In this document: piece after piece, positions 30,983 through 41,288 of the stretch
Layout: each line of letters opens with the position of its first letter
Numbering within the stretch: the stretch's first letter is position 1
Assembly: GCF_003144035.1 (NCBI RefSeq)
Contig: NZ_QFWT01000001.1
Location: forward strand, 740,206-804,205
Reading direction: 5' to 3'
DNA: 64,000 bases
Source: Vibrio albus
GTDB lineage: Bacteria > Pseudomonadota > Gammaproteobacteria > Enterobacterales > Vibrionaceae
Position numbers and translations under genes: made by a program
Notes under the pieces: generated by a model
What the model saw: only the letters and a program-made list of their open reading frames with translations
Databases searched by the model: none
Told to the model about the DNA's origin: nothing

Positions 30983-32719
30983 CTACTCCGTTTGGGGTTC
31001 TTCATAGAAGCATGTCCGGTTTCTGCCTTGCCTTTTTGCCATATACAGAGCCTTATCAGCTTGTTCTAAAATGTTGTCAGTCGTTCCGGTTTTATCCGGA
31101 ATACAGGACACACTGCCGATACTCACGGTCAGCCGGTTACTTATCTGGGAATGTTGGTGAGGAATAGCTAACTCTGCAATCACTTTATGTACTTTCTGTG
31201 ACAGCACTTCAGCTCCCTTTTGGTCTGTATCCGGAAGAATAAATGCGAACTCTTCACCACCATACCGGGCAATACAATCGGAAGAGCGATTCAATGCCTG
31301 AGAGAAGACTCTGGCAACATCGATCAGAGCCGCATCTCCTTTCTGGTGCCCGTAGTTATCATTAAATTCTTTAAAAAAGTCGATATCACACAGCATGATC
31401 GTAAGCGGCTGCTGCAGACGAATGTGCAGTTTCCAGTAAGTGCCCAATTGTTCATCAAAACACCGGCGGTTCGCCAGAGAAGTCAGCCCATCCTGAAAAC
31501 TTAAACGCTCTAACTCTTGATTGGCTTCTTCCAGTTTCTGCCCGACCAAATAACGTTCTGTTACATCTCTGGTCATAATCAACACCCCGTAGGTGCCCGA
31601 TCTGGGCTCACGATAGCGGGATTTAACCACATCATACCACTCGTAACTTCCGTCACTTAAGCGCTTCTTATCAATATAACGGAGCGTTTCCCCCTGCGTC
31701 AGCACCTTGTGATCCGTCTCTTCAAATCTCTTTGTCACATTTTCAGGCAAAACTTCGTCAAGTCTTTTGCCAACAAGATCCTCAACTTTATCTATCCCCA
31801 GTGAGTCGACAAATGGCTGATTACACGCTTCGTAAATGTAATCTTCATTAAACAAACCTATCGGGTCAGGGCTGGATTCCATGATGGACTGTAACATGCT
31901 GTCTCTCTGAGAAAGGGCCACTTCCGTACCCCGGCGCTTCTCCATCTCTTCACGCAGATCCTGCTGCATTTTATACCAGTCGGTGACATCATGACTGATT
32001 CCTAACACCCCCAGCCTTTCTCCGGAATCAGACAATAACACGGTCTGAACCGTTTCTAATAAACAGCTGTGGCCATCTGGCGTGGTTGTCCAGCGCCTTT
32101 GAGTGGCCTTCCCTTTCATCGGCCCTACAATGTCAACACTGCCTTCTTCAATTCTTCCTTTCCAGAAATTATTGAATGCCCGGTTAGCCCCCTGTATGTC
32201 ACCCATTACGTCTTTTATATAAATAAGTTCAGACAAAGCATCAAAAGCCGTACTGGATATCTTCGACTTAGTACGCTCCTTTTTATATTCATCATTCGGA
32301 TCGATATGCACCGAAACATAGAGAAGCCAGCTTCCGACTTTAAACGCCGGAGACGGCTTGCCCGAAAGGGTTATCTCAATACTCTCGGTATCACTGGACT
32401 CCCAGCGTAGCACCTTATCTTTTATGCCCCGCCCCCGCTCGGCAGCCAGGGATTCCGCTAAATATTTCCGACAAGACGGATGAGGATAAAAGTACTTGAG
32501 TCCGACTTTACGAATACTGAGCATATGTAAGGCAGACTGATTACCGAACAATAGCTCGCCAGAGGAATCAACGACCAGAGTGGGTATCGGAGAGTAATAG
32601 ATATAGTGCCGGAACCGGCCTTTCATGTAGAGAAAACAAGACGTGACCGCAGCCGCAGCCACGACAATAACAAAGAGCTCATTTCTGAAGTAACTCAGCC
32701 AGGCTAGTATCTGATCCAT
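30983..32719 (-). CDS. Membrane diguanylate cyclase with three PAS domains
   Basis: 578 residues. A membrane helix (about 14-32) is followed by PAS-type regions at about 40-140, 155-250 and 275-390, and a GGDEF domain at about 405-570. The active site GGEEF (487-491) is intact and an RxxD inhibitory site (RSSD, 478-481) lies five residues before it, so it should make c-di-GMP and be feedback-inhibited. It ends 3 bp before arcB on the same strand, so the two are almost surely co-transcribed. The V. cholerae gene in this position is also a GGDEF gene. Confidence 0.93.
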   Translation of the reverse strand: MDQILAWLSYFRNELFVIVVAAAAVTSCFLYMKGRFRHYIYYSPIPTLVVDSSGELLFGNQSALHMLSIRKVGLKYFYPHPSCRKYLAESLAAERGRGIKDKVLRWESSDTESIEITLSGKPSPAFKVGSWLLYVSVHIDPNDEYKKERTKSKISSTAFDALSELIYIKDVMGDIQGANRAFNNFWKGRIEEGSVDIVGPMKGKATQRRWTTTPDGHSCLLETVQTVLLSDSGERLGVLGISHDVTDWYKMQQDLREEMEKRRGTEVALSQRDSMLQSIMESSPDPIGLFNEDYIYEACNQPFVDSLGIDKVEDLVGKRLDEVLPENVTKRFEETDHKVLTQGETLRYIDKKRLSDGSYEWYDVVKSRYREPRSGTYGVLIMTRDVTERYLVGQKLEEANQELERLSFQDGLTSLANRRCFDEQLGTYWKLHIRLQQPLTIMLCDIDFFKEFNDNYGHQKGDAALIDVARVFSQALNRSSDCIARYGGEEFAFILPDTDQKGAEVLSQKVHKVIAELAIPHQHSQISNRLTVSIGSVSCIPDKTGTTDNILEQADKALYMAKRQGRNRTCFYEEPQTE

Positions 32720-32830
32720 TCCGTTATCTTTAACTGCTCCATATTATCTATATAAGCCAGAGTGAGTTTTATAGCATATACACTTAAATACGACTGAAAC
32801 CGAACGCTACTATAACAGCTTAATCACTCT

Positions 32831-33787
32831 TTATCCTTTTACGGCACAAGATCGCTTCTGTGGGGCCACATACTCGAACGCCTGACCATATAAGGAACCC
32901 TGTGCGCCGTCTCTGTCCAACGTTTTGCCTATTTCTGTCATCGCCAGCCAACGGTTCTGGCACCATTCCGGCGCTAGTAAGGTCGGCTTACGTGCAGCCG
33001 CAGACACTCGATGATAAACCACCTCTGGCGGGGTCATTCGAATCAGTTCACTGGCAGCACTAACATACTCATCAAACTCAAGCTCACTAAGCTTTCCGGC
33101 ACGCCAGGCTTTAGCCATAGTACTTCCCTCGACTATATGTAAAGGATGCAGTTTTATTCCATCGGTGCCGACTTCTAGCACTTTTTGCATGGTATTAATG
33201 TAATCTGCTCGTCCCTCTTTCGGTAAACCCAAAATCAGGTGAGTACATACTTTTATACCCAGCGCCCGAGCCTTACGGGCGATCTCAGCATAGACGTCAA
33301 AACCATGACCACGGTTGATCCGCTTTAACGTGTCTTCATTGGCCGTTTGTAGCCCAAGCTCCAGCCAGATTTCGTACCCCTGCTGTACATAACCAGACAA
33401 TAAATCCAGCACCGCCTGCGGAACGCAGTCTGGCCGGGTTCCGACACATAAACCAACAATATCCGCCGCAGTCAGAGCCTCTTCATACATAGACTTCAGC
33501 AACTGAACTTCACCATAGGTACTGGTGTAAGCCTGGAAGTAGGCCAGATATTTCTTCGCCCGATCCACTTCTCCAGCCCGGGAGTTCAACTGTTCCAGAA
33601 TACTTTTCGTCTGGCTCTGCTCATCAGAAAAAGAGGCTACATTGCAAAAAGTGCACCCACCCCGGCCTAACGTACCATCCCGGTTAGGGCAACTGAACCC
33701 ACCATGTAAGGTAAGTTTGTGAACCTTTTCCCCATAGCGCCTCTGTAAGTCCTGCCCCAGCGTATTCACTAATTCATGTAACTGCAT
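32831..33787 (-). CDS. yhcC: Radical SAM protein, YhcC/TIGR01212 family
   Basis: 318 residues. The radical-SAM cluster cysteines are in GGFSCPNRDGTLGRGGCTFC: an extended Cys pattern characteristic of this group. Further marks are AYTSTYGEVQLLKSMYEEAL, VGTRPDCVPQAVLDLL, LELGLQTANEDTLKRINRGH and HLILGLPKEGRADY. The family resembles the ELP3/oxygen-independent coproporphyrinogen oxidase branch; its substrate is unknown. In E. coli yhcC is also next to arcB and the glt operon. ATG 33787 has CGGAA upstream. Confidence 0.9.
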   Translation of the reverse strand: MQLHELVNTLGQDLQRRYGEKVHKLTLHGGFSCPNRDGTLGRGGCTFCNVASFSDEQSQTKSILEQLNSRAGEVDRAKKYLAYFQAYTSTYGEVQLLKSMYEEALTAADIVGLCVGTRPDCVPQAVLDLLSGYVQQGYEIWLELGLQTANEDTLKRINRGHGFDVYAEIARKARALGIKVCTHLILGLPKEGRADYINTMQKVLEVGTDGIKLHPLHIVEGSTMAKAWRAGKLSELEFDEYVSAASELIRMTPPEVVYHRVSAAARKPTLLAPEWCQNRWLAMTEIGKTLDRDGAQGSLYGQAFEYVAPQKRSCAVKG

Positions 33788-34356
33788 TGTCGTTCCGTAC
33801 TGCTCTGTAACCGAAAGTGCCCTATTCTAGCATTAGAATGAAAAAAGGGAGGACTATTACCCACCTCTGTCACAGAACCTTTTCTCAGAAGGAAAAATTA
33901 TATAAAAAAATAAAGTCATATAAATCCGCAAAAAAAGGCAATAAATATTCATTCTCAAACACTTAAACCTCGACCTGAACGGCTATTTATGCACTTTATC
34001 GCTAAAAAAGTAGGATCAGGGTCAAGTTTCAATAGCATTAACAGGCACAAAAATGTAGGATGTCTCAACGCAGCTCTGCTAATTCAAGAAAAAGTCAGCA
34101 GTATTAAACGCGGAATAATCTGTGATAATCCAATCCCACCTATATAAATCACTATTAAGTGATAAAAAAATGTTGGATGTCACCAAGGATAGGCTTGCTT
34201 CGCAACACAGTTCCTGTGAAGCGCGGAATGGACTCGGGCTCATCACACTAGATGCGCTTAGAATTCACTAATTACAAATGGACAGGGCAGTGATGCCTTA
34301 GGCACTTTACACGCCTCAGTAAATCACGCCAAATGTTTAATTGGAAGGATGTATCT
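33788..34356. other. Promoter/leader region between yhcC and gltB
   Basis: About 570 AT-rich bases with no gene. It contains three related words on the plus strand: AAAAAAGTAGGATCAGG (34004), AAAAATGTAGGATGTC (34049) and AAAAAATGTTGGATGTC (34165), all ahead of gltB. They could be protein sites, or GGA-containing loops in a long leader RNA. No hairpin-plus-T-run is evident. The ribosome binding site GGAAGGA at the end decides the gltB start. Confidence 0.45.
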
Positions 34357-37300
34357 ATGGTAGATAGAGAGCAAAAAACACAAGGTCTATATACTCCAGA
34401 ACTGGAGCATGACGCTTGTGGTATCGGTTTTGTTGCTCACTTAAAAAACCGTAAATCTCACGAAGTTGTAACTCAGGCACTCGACATGCTGGCACGCATG
34501 GAACACCGTGGTGGTCAGGGTTGTGACCCATGTAGCGGTGACGGCGCAGGTATCCTGCTGCAGAAACCACATGAATTTTTACTTGAAGAGGCGGTAAAGC
34601 TTGGTATTAAGCTGCCTTCTTTTGAAAAGTATGGTGTCGGTGTCGTACTGTTCCCTAAAGACGAATATAAACGCCAGCAATGTCGCGATATTCTGGAACG
34701 TAATGCTAAACGCCTCGATCTAGAAGTTCTTGGCTACCGTGTACTTCCAGTCGATAATTCTATGCTCGGTGCTGACCCACTTAGCACGGAACCGCAATTC
34801 GAACACGTATTTATTTCTGGTGGCCCAGGTATCACACCAGAAGAACTGGAACGTAAACTGTACGTTCTGCGTAACTATACCGTTCGTGTCTGCCTGGAAA
34901 GCGTATCGAATATCAAAGACGAGTTTTATATCAACTCTATGTCGTACAAGACTCTGGTATATAAAGGCCAGCTGACGACAGAACAGGTACCACAGTATTT
35001 CCTTGACCTGCAGAACCCAACCATGGTGACTGCACTGGCACTGGTACACTCTCGTTTCTCTACCAATACATTCCCAAGATGGCGTCTGGCTCAGCCTTTC
35101 CGCTATATCGCCCACAACGGTGAAATCAATACAGTTCGCGGTAACCTGAACTGGATGAAAGCCCGTGAAGCGATTCTTGAATCAGACCTGTTTACTCAGG
35201 CTGAAATCGATATGCTGCTGCCTATCTGTCAGGAAGGCATGTCTGATTCAGCAAACTTTGATATGGCTCTGGAGCTGCTGGTACTTTCCGGCCGTAGCCT
35301 GCCACATGCGCTGATGATGATGATTCCTGAAGCATGGCAGGAAAATAAAAACATGGATCCTAAGCGTCGTGCGTTCTATCAGTACCACGCAAACGTAATG
35401 GAACCTTGGGATGGACCGGCTTCTGTCTGCTTCACCGATGGTGTTCAGGTAGGTGCCACTCTGGACCGTAACGGTCTGCGTCCTTCTCGCTATACAGTGA
35501 CGAAAGATGACTTCCTGGTCATGGCATCAGAATCTGGTGTGGTTGAAATTGCTCCGGAAAATATCGAAGTCCGTGGTCGTCTGCAGCCTGGTCGTATCTT
35601 TGTTGCGGATCTGGAAGAAGGCCGTATCATCTCTGATGAAGAAGTCAAAGACGGTATTGCATCAGCACAGCCATATGAAGAGTGGGTTAAAGACAACCTG
35701 CTATGCCTGAATAAACTGCCTGAAGCTGGCAATATTCACCACCAGCCAACTCCGGAACGTCTGCTGCATAGTCAACAAGCCTTCGGTATCAGCTCTGAAG
35801 AAGTCGATGAAATTATCGCACCAATGGCTAACGATGCCAAAGAACCTCTGGGTTCAATGGGTGCCGACTGGCCGCTGGCCGTACTGTCTCATCAGTCACA
35901 GCACCTGTCACACTACTTCAAGCAGTTGTTTGCACAGGTAACCAACCCACCGATCGACCCGATCCGTGAGCGTATGGTTATGTCCCTGAATACTTACCTG
36001 GGTAAAGATCAGAACCTGCTGAACGAATCTCCGGAACACTGTCAGAAAGTGGAACTGGAATCACCGGTTCTGTCTAACTCTGAGCTGGAAAAACTGCGTG
36101 CTATCGATAATGAGCACCTGCAGGCGAAAACACTGGACATCGTTTTCCGTGCGACTGAAGAAGAAGGCAAGCTGCAACGTGCGCTTAAACGTGTCTGCCA
36201 GTATGCCGAAGATGCGGTTGTTGACGGTTACTCAATCATTGTTCTGACAGACCGCGCGGTTAACTCTAACCACGCTGCAATCCCAGCAATGCTGGCAGTG
36301 GGTGCGGTACATCACCACCTGATCCGTAAAGGTCTTCGTGCTAAGTGTGACATCATCGTAGAAACCGGTGATGCTCGTGAGACTCATCACTTTGCAACAC
36401 TGGTCGGTTACGGTGCGAATGCGGTTAACCCATATCTGGTTATTGAAACGATTGTTGACCTGCAGAAGAAGAAAAAACTGGATCCTGAAGCGGATTCAAT
36501 GGAGCTGTTCGAAAACTACCGTAAGGCAGTCAACGGCGGCCTGCTGAAGATTTTCTCTAAAATGGGTATCTCAACGCTTCAGTCTTACCACGGCGCACAG
36601 ATCTTTGAAGCTCTGGGTATCAGCAAATCAGTGGTAGATAAGTACTTTACCGGTACAGTTTCCCGTATTCAGGGTCTGACCATTGACGATATTGCGAAAG
36701 AAGCGCTGATTCGTCACCGTGTCGGCTTCCCTACCCGTGAAATCCCGCTACAAATGCTGGATGTGGGTGGTGTTTATCAGTGGAAACAACGTGGTGAAAA
36801 ACACCTGTTTAACCCTGAAACCATTTCACTGCTGCAACAGTCTACCCGTAACAAAGACTACGAGCAGTTCAAAAAGTACACCAATGCGGTTGACACACAA
36901 GGCGACTACGCAGCAACACTACGTAGCCAGCTTGAGTTTGTGAAAAACCCAGCCGGTTCTATTCCTCTGGAAGAAGTTGAATCAGCAGAAAACATCCTGA
37001 AACGCTTTGCTACCGGCGCAATGAGTTACGGCTCCATTTCGCACGAAGCGCATACCACGCTGGCGATAGCAATGAACCGTATCGGCGCGAAGTCTAACTC
37101 TGGTGAAGGTGGTGAAAACCCGGCTCGCTTCGAGAAGAAAGAGAACGGTGACTGGGAACGCTCAGCTATCAAACAGGTGGCCTCAGGTCGTTTCGGTGTA
37201 ACCTCTTACTACCTGACCAACGCTGATGAACTTCAGATCAAGATGGCACAGGGCGCGAAACCAGGTGAAGGTGGTCAGCTACCGGGACACAAGGTTGATG

Positions 37301-38907
37301 AGATCGTTGGTGCGACTCGTCACTCCACTCCGGGTGTTGGTCTGATTTCACCACCGCCACACCACGATATCTATTCTATCGAGGATTTGGCTCAGCTTAT
37401 CTACGACCTGAAAAACGCTAACCGCGCAGGCCGTGTCAACGTGAAGCTGGTATCCGAAGCAGGCGTAGGTACTATCGCCTCTGGTGTAGCAAAAGCGAAA
37501 GCTGACGTTGTCCTTATCGCTGGTTTTGACGGTGGTACAGGTGCATCTCCGATTTCATCGATTCGTCACACCGGTCTCCCTTGGGAACTGGGTCTGGCTG
37601 AAACTCACCAGACACTGCTGATAAACGGTCTGCGTAACCGTATCGTCGTTCAGGCTGACGGCCAGATGAAGACACCTCGAGACCTGGCAGTGGCCACTCT
37701 TCTGGGTGCCGAAGAATGGGGTATCGCAACCGCAGCTCTGGTTGTTGAAGGCTGTGTAATGATGCGTAAGTGTCATAAAAACACCTGTCCTGTTGGTATT
37801 GCGACTCAAGACAAAACTCTGCGTGGACGTTACGACGGTCGTGTAGAAGACGTGGTTACTTTCTTCCAGTACATGGCGGAAGGTCTGCGTGAAATCATGG
37901 CTGAACTGGGCTTCCGTACCATTGAAGAAATGGTTGGTCAGTCACAGAAACTGAAACCTCGTGAAAATGTTAAGCACTGGAAATACCGCAATCTGGATCT
38001 GTCTCCGGTTCTGAATATTGAACAAGCCCGTCCTGAAGATGGTGTGTATAACCAGACTACTCAGAACCACGGCCTGGAAGATGTTCTTGACCGTAAACTG
38101 ATTAAGATCGCTCAGCCTGCTCTGGAAAAAGGCGAAGCGGTTACGGCTGAACTGCCGATCATCAATACCGACCGTAGTGCCGGTACTATGCTGTCTAACG
38201 AAATCTCGAAGGTTTATAAAGACAAAGGCCTGCCTCAGGAAATGCACGTGTCGTTCACCGGCTCTGCTGGCCAGTCATTCGGTGCATTCCTGACGAAAGG
38301 CGTAAAATTCGAAGTAGAAGGCGATGCAAACGACTACTGGGGTAAAGGCCTGTCAGGCGGTACTCTGATTCTGTATCCGGATGCTAAATCTACTATCGTT
38401 GCTGAAAACAACATCGTCGTTGGTAACGTATGTTTCTACGGTGCAACTTCTGGTGAATCCTACATTCGTGGTATGGCTGGCGAACGTTTCTGTGTTCGTA
38501 ACTCTGGTGCGAAAGTGGTCGTGGAAGGCGTTGGTGATCACGGTTGTGAATACATGACTGGTGGTATCGCTGTTGTCCTTGGTACGACAGGCCGTAACTT
38601 TGCAGCCGGTATGAGTGGTGGTATCGCTTATGTCTGGGATAAAGAAGGCGACTTTGCAGACAAGAGACTGAACCCTGAGCTCGTCGACCTGGATCCATTA
38701 GAGCAGGAAGACAAAGATCTTCTTCGCGACATGGTACACAAACATGTTGAGTACACCGGTAGTACGGTAGCGAAAAGCTTCCTGGACGACTTTGAAGCCA
38801 ACCTTGGCCAAATCGTTAAAGTCATGCCACGCGATTACAAAGCCGTTCTGCAGAAACGTAAAGCGGAAGCACAAAACACGGAAGAGTTGGAGGCAGTAAA
38901 TGGGTAA
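34357..38907 (+). CDS. gltB: Glutamate synthase (NADPH) large subunit
   Basis: Makes two glutamates from glutamine and 2-oxoglutarate. From ATG 34357 (GGAAGGA upstream) it has 1516 residues. A 20-residue propeptide precedes the catalytic Cys21 (EHDACGIGF) of the class II glutaminase domain. A central domain, the FMN-binding synthase domain and a 3Fe-4S motif (CVMMRKCHKNTCPVG) follow, then the repetitive glxB helix (GGIAVVLGTTGRNFAAGMSGG). The last eight bases overlap gltD. An ATG eight codons earlier is in frame but gives no family extension. Confidence 0.97.
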   Translation: MVDREQKTQGLYTPELEHDACGIGFVAHLKNRKSHEVVTQALDMLARMEHRGGQGCDPCSGDGAGILLQKPHEFLLEEAVKLGIKLPSFEKYGVGVVLFPKDEYKRQQCRDILERNAKRLDLEVLGYRVLPVDNSMLGADPLSTEPQFEHVFISGGPGITPEELERKLYVLRNYTVRVCLESVSNIKDEFYINSMSYKTLVYKGQLTTEQVPQYFLDLQNPTMVTALALVHSRFSTNTFPRWRLAQPFRYIAHNGEINTVRGNLNWMKAREAILESDLFTQAEIDMLLPICQEGMSDSANFDMALELLVLSGRSLPHALMMMIPEAWQENKNMDPKRRAFYQYHANVMEPWDGPASVCFTDGVQVGATLDRNGLRPSRYTVTKDDFLVMASESGVVEIAPENIEVRGRLQPGRIFVADLEEGRIISDEEVKDGIASAQPYEEWVKDNLLCLNKLPEAGNIHHQPTPERLLHSQQAFGISSEEVDEIIAPMANDAKEPLGSMGADWPLAVLSHQSQHLSHYFKQLFAQVTNPPIDPIRERMVMSLNTYLGKDQNLLNESPEHCQKVELESPVLSNSELEKLRAIDNEHLQAKTLDIVFRATEEEGKLQRALKRVCQYAEDAVVDGYSIIVLTDRAVNSNHAAIPAMLAVGAVHHHLIRKGLRAKCDIIVETGDARETHHFATLVGYGANAVNPYLVIETIVDLQKKKKLDPEADSMELFENYRKAVNGGLLKIFSKMGISTLQSYHGAQIFEALGISKSVVDKYFTGTVSRIQGLTIDDIAKEALIRHRVGFPTREIPLQMLDVGGVYQWKQRGEKHLFNPETISLLQQSTRNKDYEQFKKYTNAVDTQGDYAATLRSQLEFVKNPAGSIPLEEVESAENILKRFATGAMSYGSISHEAHTTLAIAMNRIGAKSNSGEGGENPARFEKKENGDWERSAIKQVASGRFGVTSYYLTNADELQIKMAQGAKPGEGGQLPGHKVDEIVGATRHSTPGVGLISPPPHHDIYSIEDLAQLIYDLKNANRAGRVNVKLVSEAGVGTIASGVAKAKADVVLIAGFDGGTGASPISSIRHTGLPWELGLAETHQTLLINGLRNRIVVQADGQMKTPRDLAVATLLGAEEWGIATAALVVEGCVMMRKCHKNTCPVGIATQDKTLRGRYDGRVEDVVTFFQYMAEGLREIMAELGFRTIEEMVGQSQKLKPRENVKHWKYRNLDLSPVLNIEQARPEDGVYNQTTQNHGLEDVLDRKLIKIAQPALEKGEAVTAELPIINTDRSAGTMLSNEISKVYKDKGLPQEMHVSFTGSAGQSFGAFLTKGVKFEVEGDANDYWGKGLSGGTLILYPDAKSTIVAENNIVVGNVCFYGATSGESYIRGMAGERFCVRNSGAKVVVEGVGDHGCEYMTGGIAVVLGTTGRNFAAGMSGGIAYVWDKEGDFADKRLNPELVDLDPLEQEDKDLLRDMVHKHVEYTGSTVAKSFLDDFEANLGQIVKVMPRDYKAVLQKRKAEAQNTEELEAVNG

Positions 38908-40369
38908 GCCTACTGGATTTTTAGAGCACGGTCGTGAGCTTCCGAAGAAGATCGACCCGAGCGTTCGTATTCAAGATAACAAAGAGTTCGTACTGAACGA
39001 TGAGTTTGGTGACAAAATCAATACTCAGGCGTCTCGTTGTATGGACTGTGGTGTGCCGTTCTGTCATAGCGGCTGCCCTATCGGTAACATTATCCCGGAG
39101 TTTAACGATGCTGTGTATCGTGACAGCTGGGAAGAAGCATGGAACATCCTGAACAGCACCAATAACTTCCCTGAAGTGACCGGTCGTGTGTGCCCTGCTC
39201 CATGTGAAACAGCCTGTGTGTTGGGTATCAATCAGGATCCAATCACTATCTGTAACATTGAGAAAACCATTGCTGAAACCGCGTACCGTGAAGGGTACGC
39301 GAAACCGAAAAAGCCACGTGTTCGTACTGGTAAAACGGTTGCTGTCATCGGTTCAGGCCCGGCGGGTCTGTCTGCCGCTGAACAGCTAAACAGTGCCGGC
39401 CATAGTGTCACCGTATTTGAGCGTGACGAAAAAGTCGGTGGTCTGATGCGTTTCGGTATCCCAGACTTCAAACTGGGTATGGATGTAATTGACCGCAAAG
39501 TTAATTTAATGACAGAAGCTGGCATTAAATTCGAAGTGAATGCCCATATCGGTGTTGATATCAACGCTCAGCAGCTGCGCCAGGATTTTGATGTCGTGGT
39601 TCTGACTGGTGGTTCTACAGTCCCTCGCGATCTTCCTGTTCCAGGACGTGAGCTGAATGGCGTGTATTTCGCAATGCAGTTCCTGGCTCAGAATAACCGC
39701 CGCGCAAATGGTATGGATCTGAAAACAGAAGAGATCCACGCCAAGGGCAAACATGTTGTGGTTATCGGTGGTGGTGATACCGGTTCTGACTGTGTGGGTA
39801 CCTCTAACCGTCATGGCGCTGCAAGCATCACTCAGGTTGAGATCATGCCTGTACCGCCAAAAGACCGCCCGGCAAATATGCCTTGGCCTCAATATCCGAT
39901 GATCATGCGTACCTCTACGTCACATGAGGAAGGCTGTGAGCGTCACTGGAATATTCTAACCAAAGAATTTATCGGTAACGACAAAGGTGACGTTGAAGGC
40001 CTGCGCATTGCTGATATCGTTTGGGAAGATGCTAAGCCTGGTGAACGCCCTGGCTTCAAAGAAGTTGAAGGCAGTGAGCGCGTTATCCCTTGTGATATGG
40101 CCTTCCTGGCAATGGGCTTCCTGCACCCGGAACCAACCGGTGTATTGGCTCAGTTAGATATCAAGCTGGATGACCGTGGTAATGTTGCAACTGACAACTT
40201 TGCGACTAACCAGGCTGGCGTATTCGCAGCCGGTGATATGCGTACCGGTCAGTCTCTGGTTGTTCGTTGTATCAACGAAGGCCGCGAATGTGCTCGTGCA
40301 GTTGATGACTACCTAATGGGTAACAGCAACCTGGAAGCGATAGCCGATTCACTGATGCTGTCTAAATAA
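38900..40369 (+). CDS. gltD: Glutamate synthase small subunit
   Basis: NADPH-oxidising beta subunit that feeds electrons to GltB. N-terminal cysteine motifs CMDCGVPFCHSGCPIGN and CPAPCETACVLG bind two 4Fe-4S clusters; VAVIGSGPAGLSAAEQL binds FAD and VVVIGGGDTGSDC binds NADPH. 489 residues. The ATG lies within the last codons of gltB (8-bp overlap), so translation is coupled. A strong terminator follows. Confidence 0.97.
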   Translation: MGKPTGFLEHGRELPKKIDPSVRIQDNKEFVLNDEFGDKINTQASRCMDCGVPFCHSGCPIGNIIPEFNDAVYRDSWEEAWNILNSTNNFPEVTGRVCPAPCETACVLGINQDPITICNIEKTIAETAYREGYAKPKKPRVRTGKTVAVIGSGPAGLSAAEQLNSAGHSVTVFERDEKVGGLMRFGIPDFKLGMDVIDRKVNLMTEAGIKFEVNAHIGVDINAQQLRQDFDVVVLTGGSTVPRDLPVPGRELNGVYFAMQFLAQNNRRANGMDLKTEEIHAKGKHVVVIGGGDTGSDCVGTSNRHGAASITQVEIMPVPPKDRPANMPWPQYPMIMRTSTSHEEGCERHWNILTKEFIGNDKGDVEGLRIADIVWEDAKPGERPGFKEVEGSERVIPCDMAFLAMGFLHPEPTGVLAQLDIKLDDRGNVATDNFATNQAGVFAAGDMRTGQSLVVRCINEGRECARAVDDYLMGNSNLEAIADSLMLSK

Positions 40370-40395
40370 GATACCGGATTTTCCTTCCAAATATT

Positions 40396-40426
40396 GGCCG
40401 GCATATGATTATGCCGGCCTTTTTTA
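40396..40426 (+). terminator. gltBD terminator
   Basis: Perfect stem GGCCGGCATA / TATGCCGGCC with a 4-base loop and a T run. Confidence 0.93.
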
Positions 40427-40583
40427 TACCTGACTCCAGCTATTAACCGACGTACTCCCCCTTATTAAAGAGCTTTCGCAACTAACCTTAAACCATTTTC
40501 ATTAACAAAAAGATCAGCAGCACTATGCGTGCTTTATGCTACAATCCGCGCTATTCATTTTATTGTGCAGAAGAGAAACGTTT

Positions 40584-41279
40584 ATGAAGATCGGTATCAT
40601 CGGGGCGATGGAACTGGAAGTAGCAATACTAAGAAAAGCCCTCACAAATTGTATTGAAGAAGTAAAGGGCGGGTGCACTTTTTATTCCGGGCAGTTGAAT
40701 GGCGTTGATGTTGTATTGCTGAAATCAGGTATCGGTAAAGTCTCTTCAGCTGTCGGTACCAGTCTGCTTCTGGAAATATTCCAGCCAGACGTAGTTATTA
40801 ACACAGGTTCTGCCGGTGGCTTTGACCACACCCTGAACCTGGGTGATGTTGTCATTTCATCAGAAGTGGGCCATCACGACGCTGATGTAACCGCCTTTGG
40901 TTATGCGATTGGACAGATGGCAGGACAACCCGCAACGTTTAAGGCCGATTCGAAACTGATCCAGATAGCTGAGCAGGCACTGGAACAGATGGAAGGCAAG
41001 CATGCGGTACATGGTCTTATCTGTACTGGCGATCAGTTTATCAACTCCGATGAGCGCAAGACCTTCATTCGCACCAATTTCCCTGCGGTCATCGCAGTAG
41101 ATATGGAAGCGGCCGCAATTGCACAGACCTGTCATCAGTTTGGTGTTCCATTTGTGGTTGTACGGGCCATTTCCGACGTCGCAGATAAGGAATCACCAAT
41201 GAGCTTTGACGAGTTTTTACCTCTGGCAGCGAAGAGCTCATCAGAGATGGTGCTGAAAATGGTTGATCTCCTGAAATAA
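40584..41279 (+). CDS. mtnN: 5'-methylthioadenosine/S-adenosylhomocysteine nucleosidase
   Basis: Removes adenine from MTA and SAH; the SAH product feeds LuxS and autoinducer-2, and 5'-deoxyadenosine from radical-SAM enzymes is a further substrate. 231 residues: [16 protein letters not shown] with Glu12, [38 protein letters not shown] (catalytic Glu) and [10 protein letters not shown] (catalytic Asp). Start ATG 40584 fits the family; in-frame codons upstream do not. First gene of a likely mtnN-cbiB-btuF unit. Confidence 0.96.
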   Translation: MKIGIIGAMELEVAILRKALTNCIEEVKGGCTFYSGQLNGVDVVLLKSGIGKVSSAVGTSLLLEIFQPDVVINTGSAGGFDHTLNLGDVVISSEVGHHDADVTAFGYAIGQMAGQPATFKADSKLIQIAEQALEQMEGKHAVHGLICTGDQFINSDERKTFIRTNFPAVIAVDMEAAAIAQTCHQFGVPFVVVRAISDVADKESPMSFDEFLPLAAKSSSEMVLKMVDLLK

Positions 41280-41288
41280 AAACAGAAG

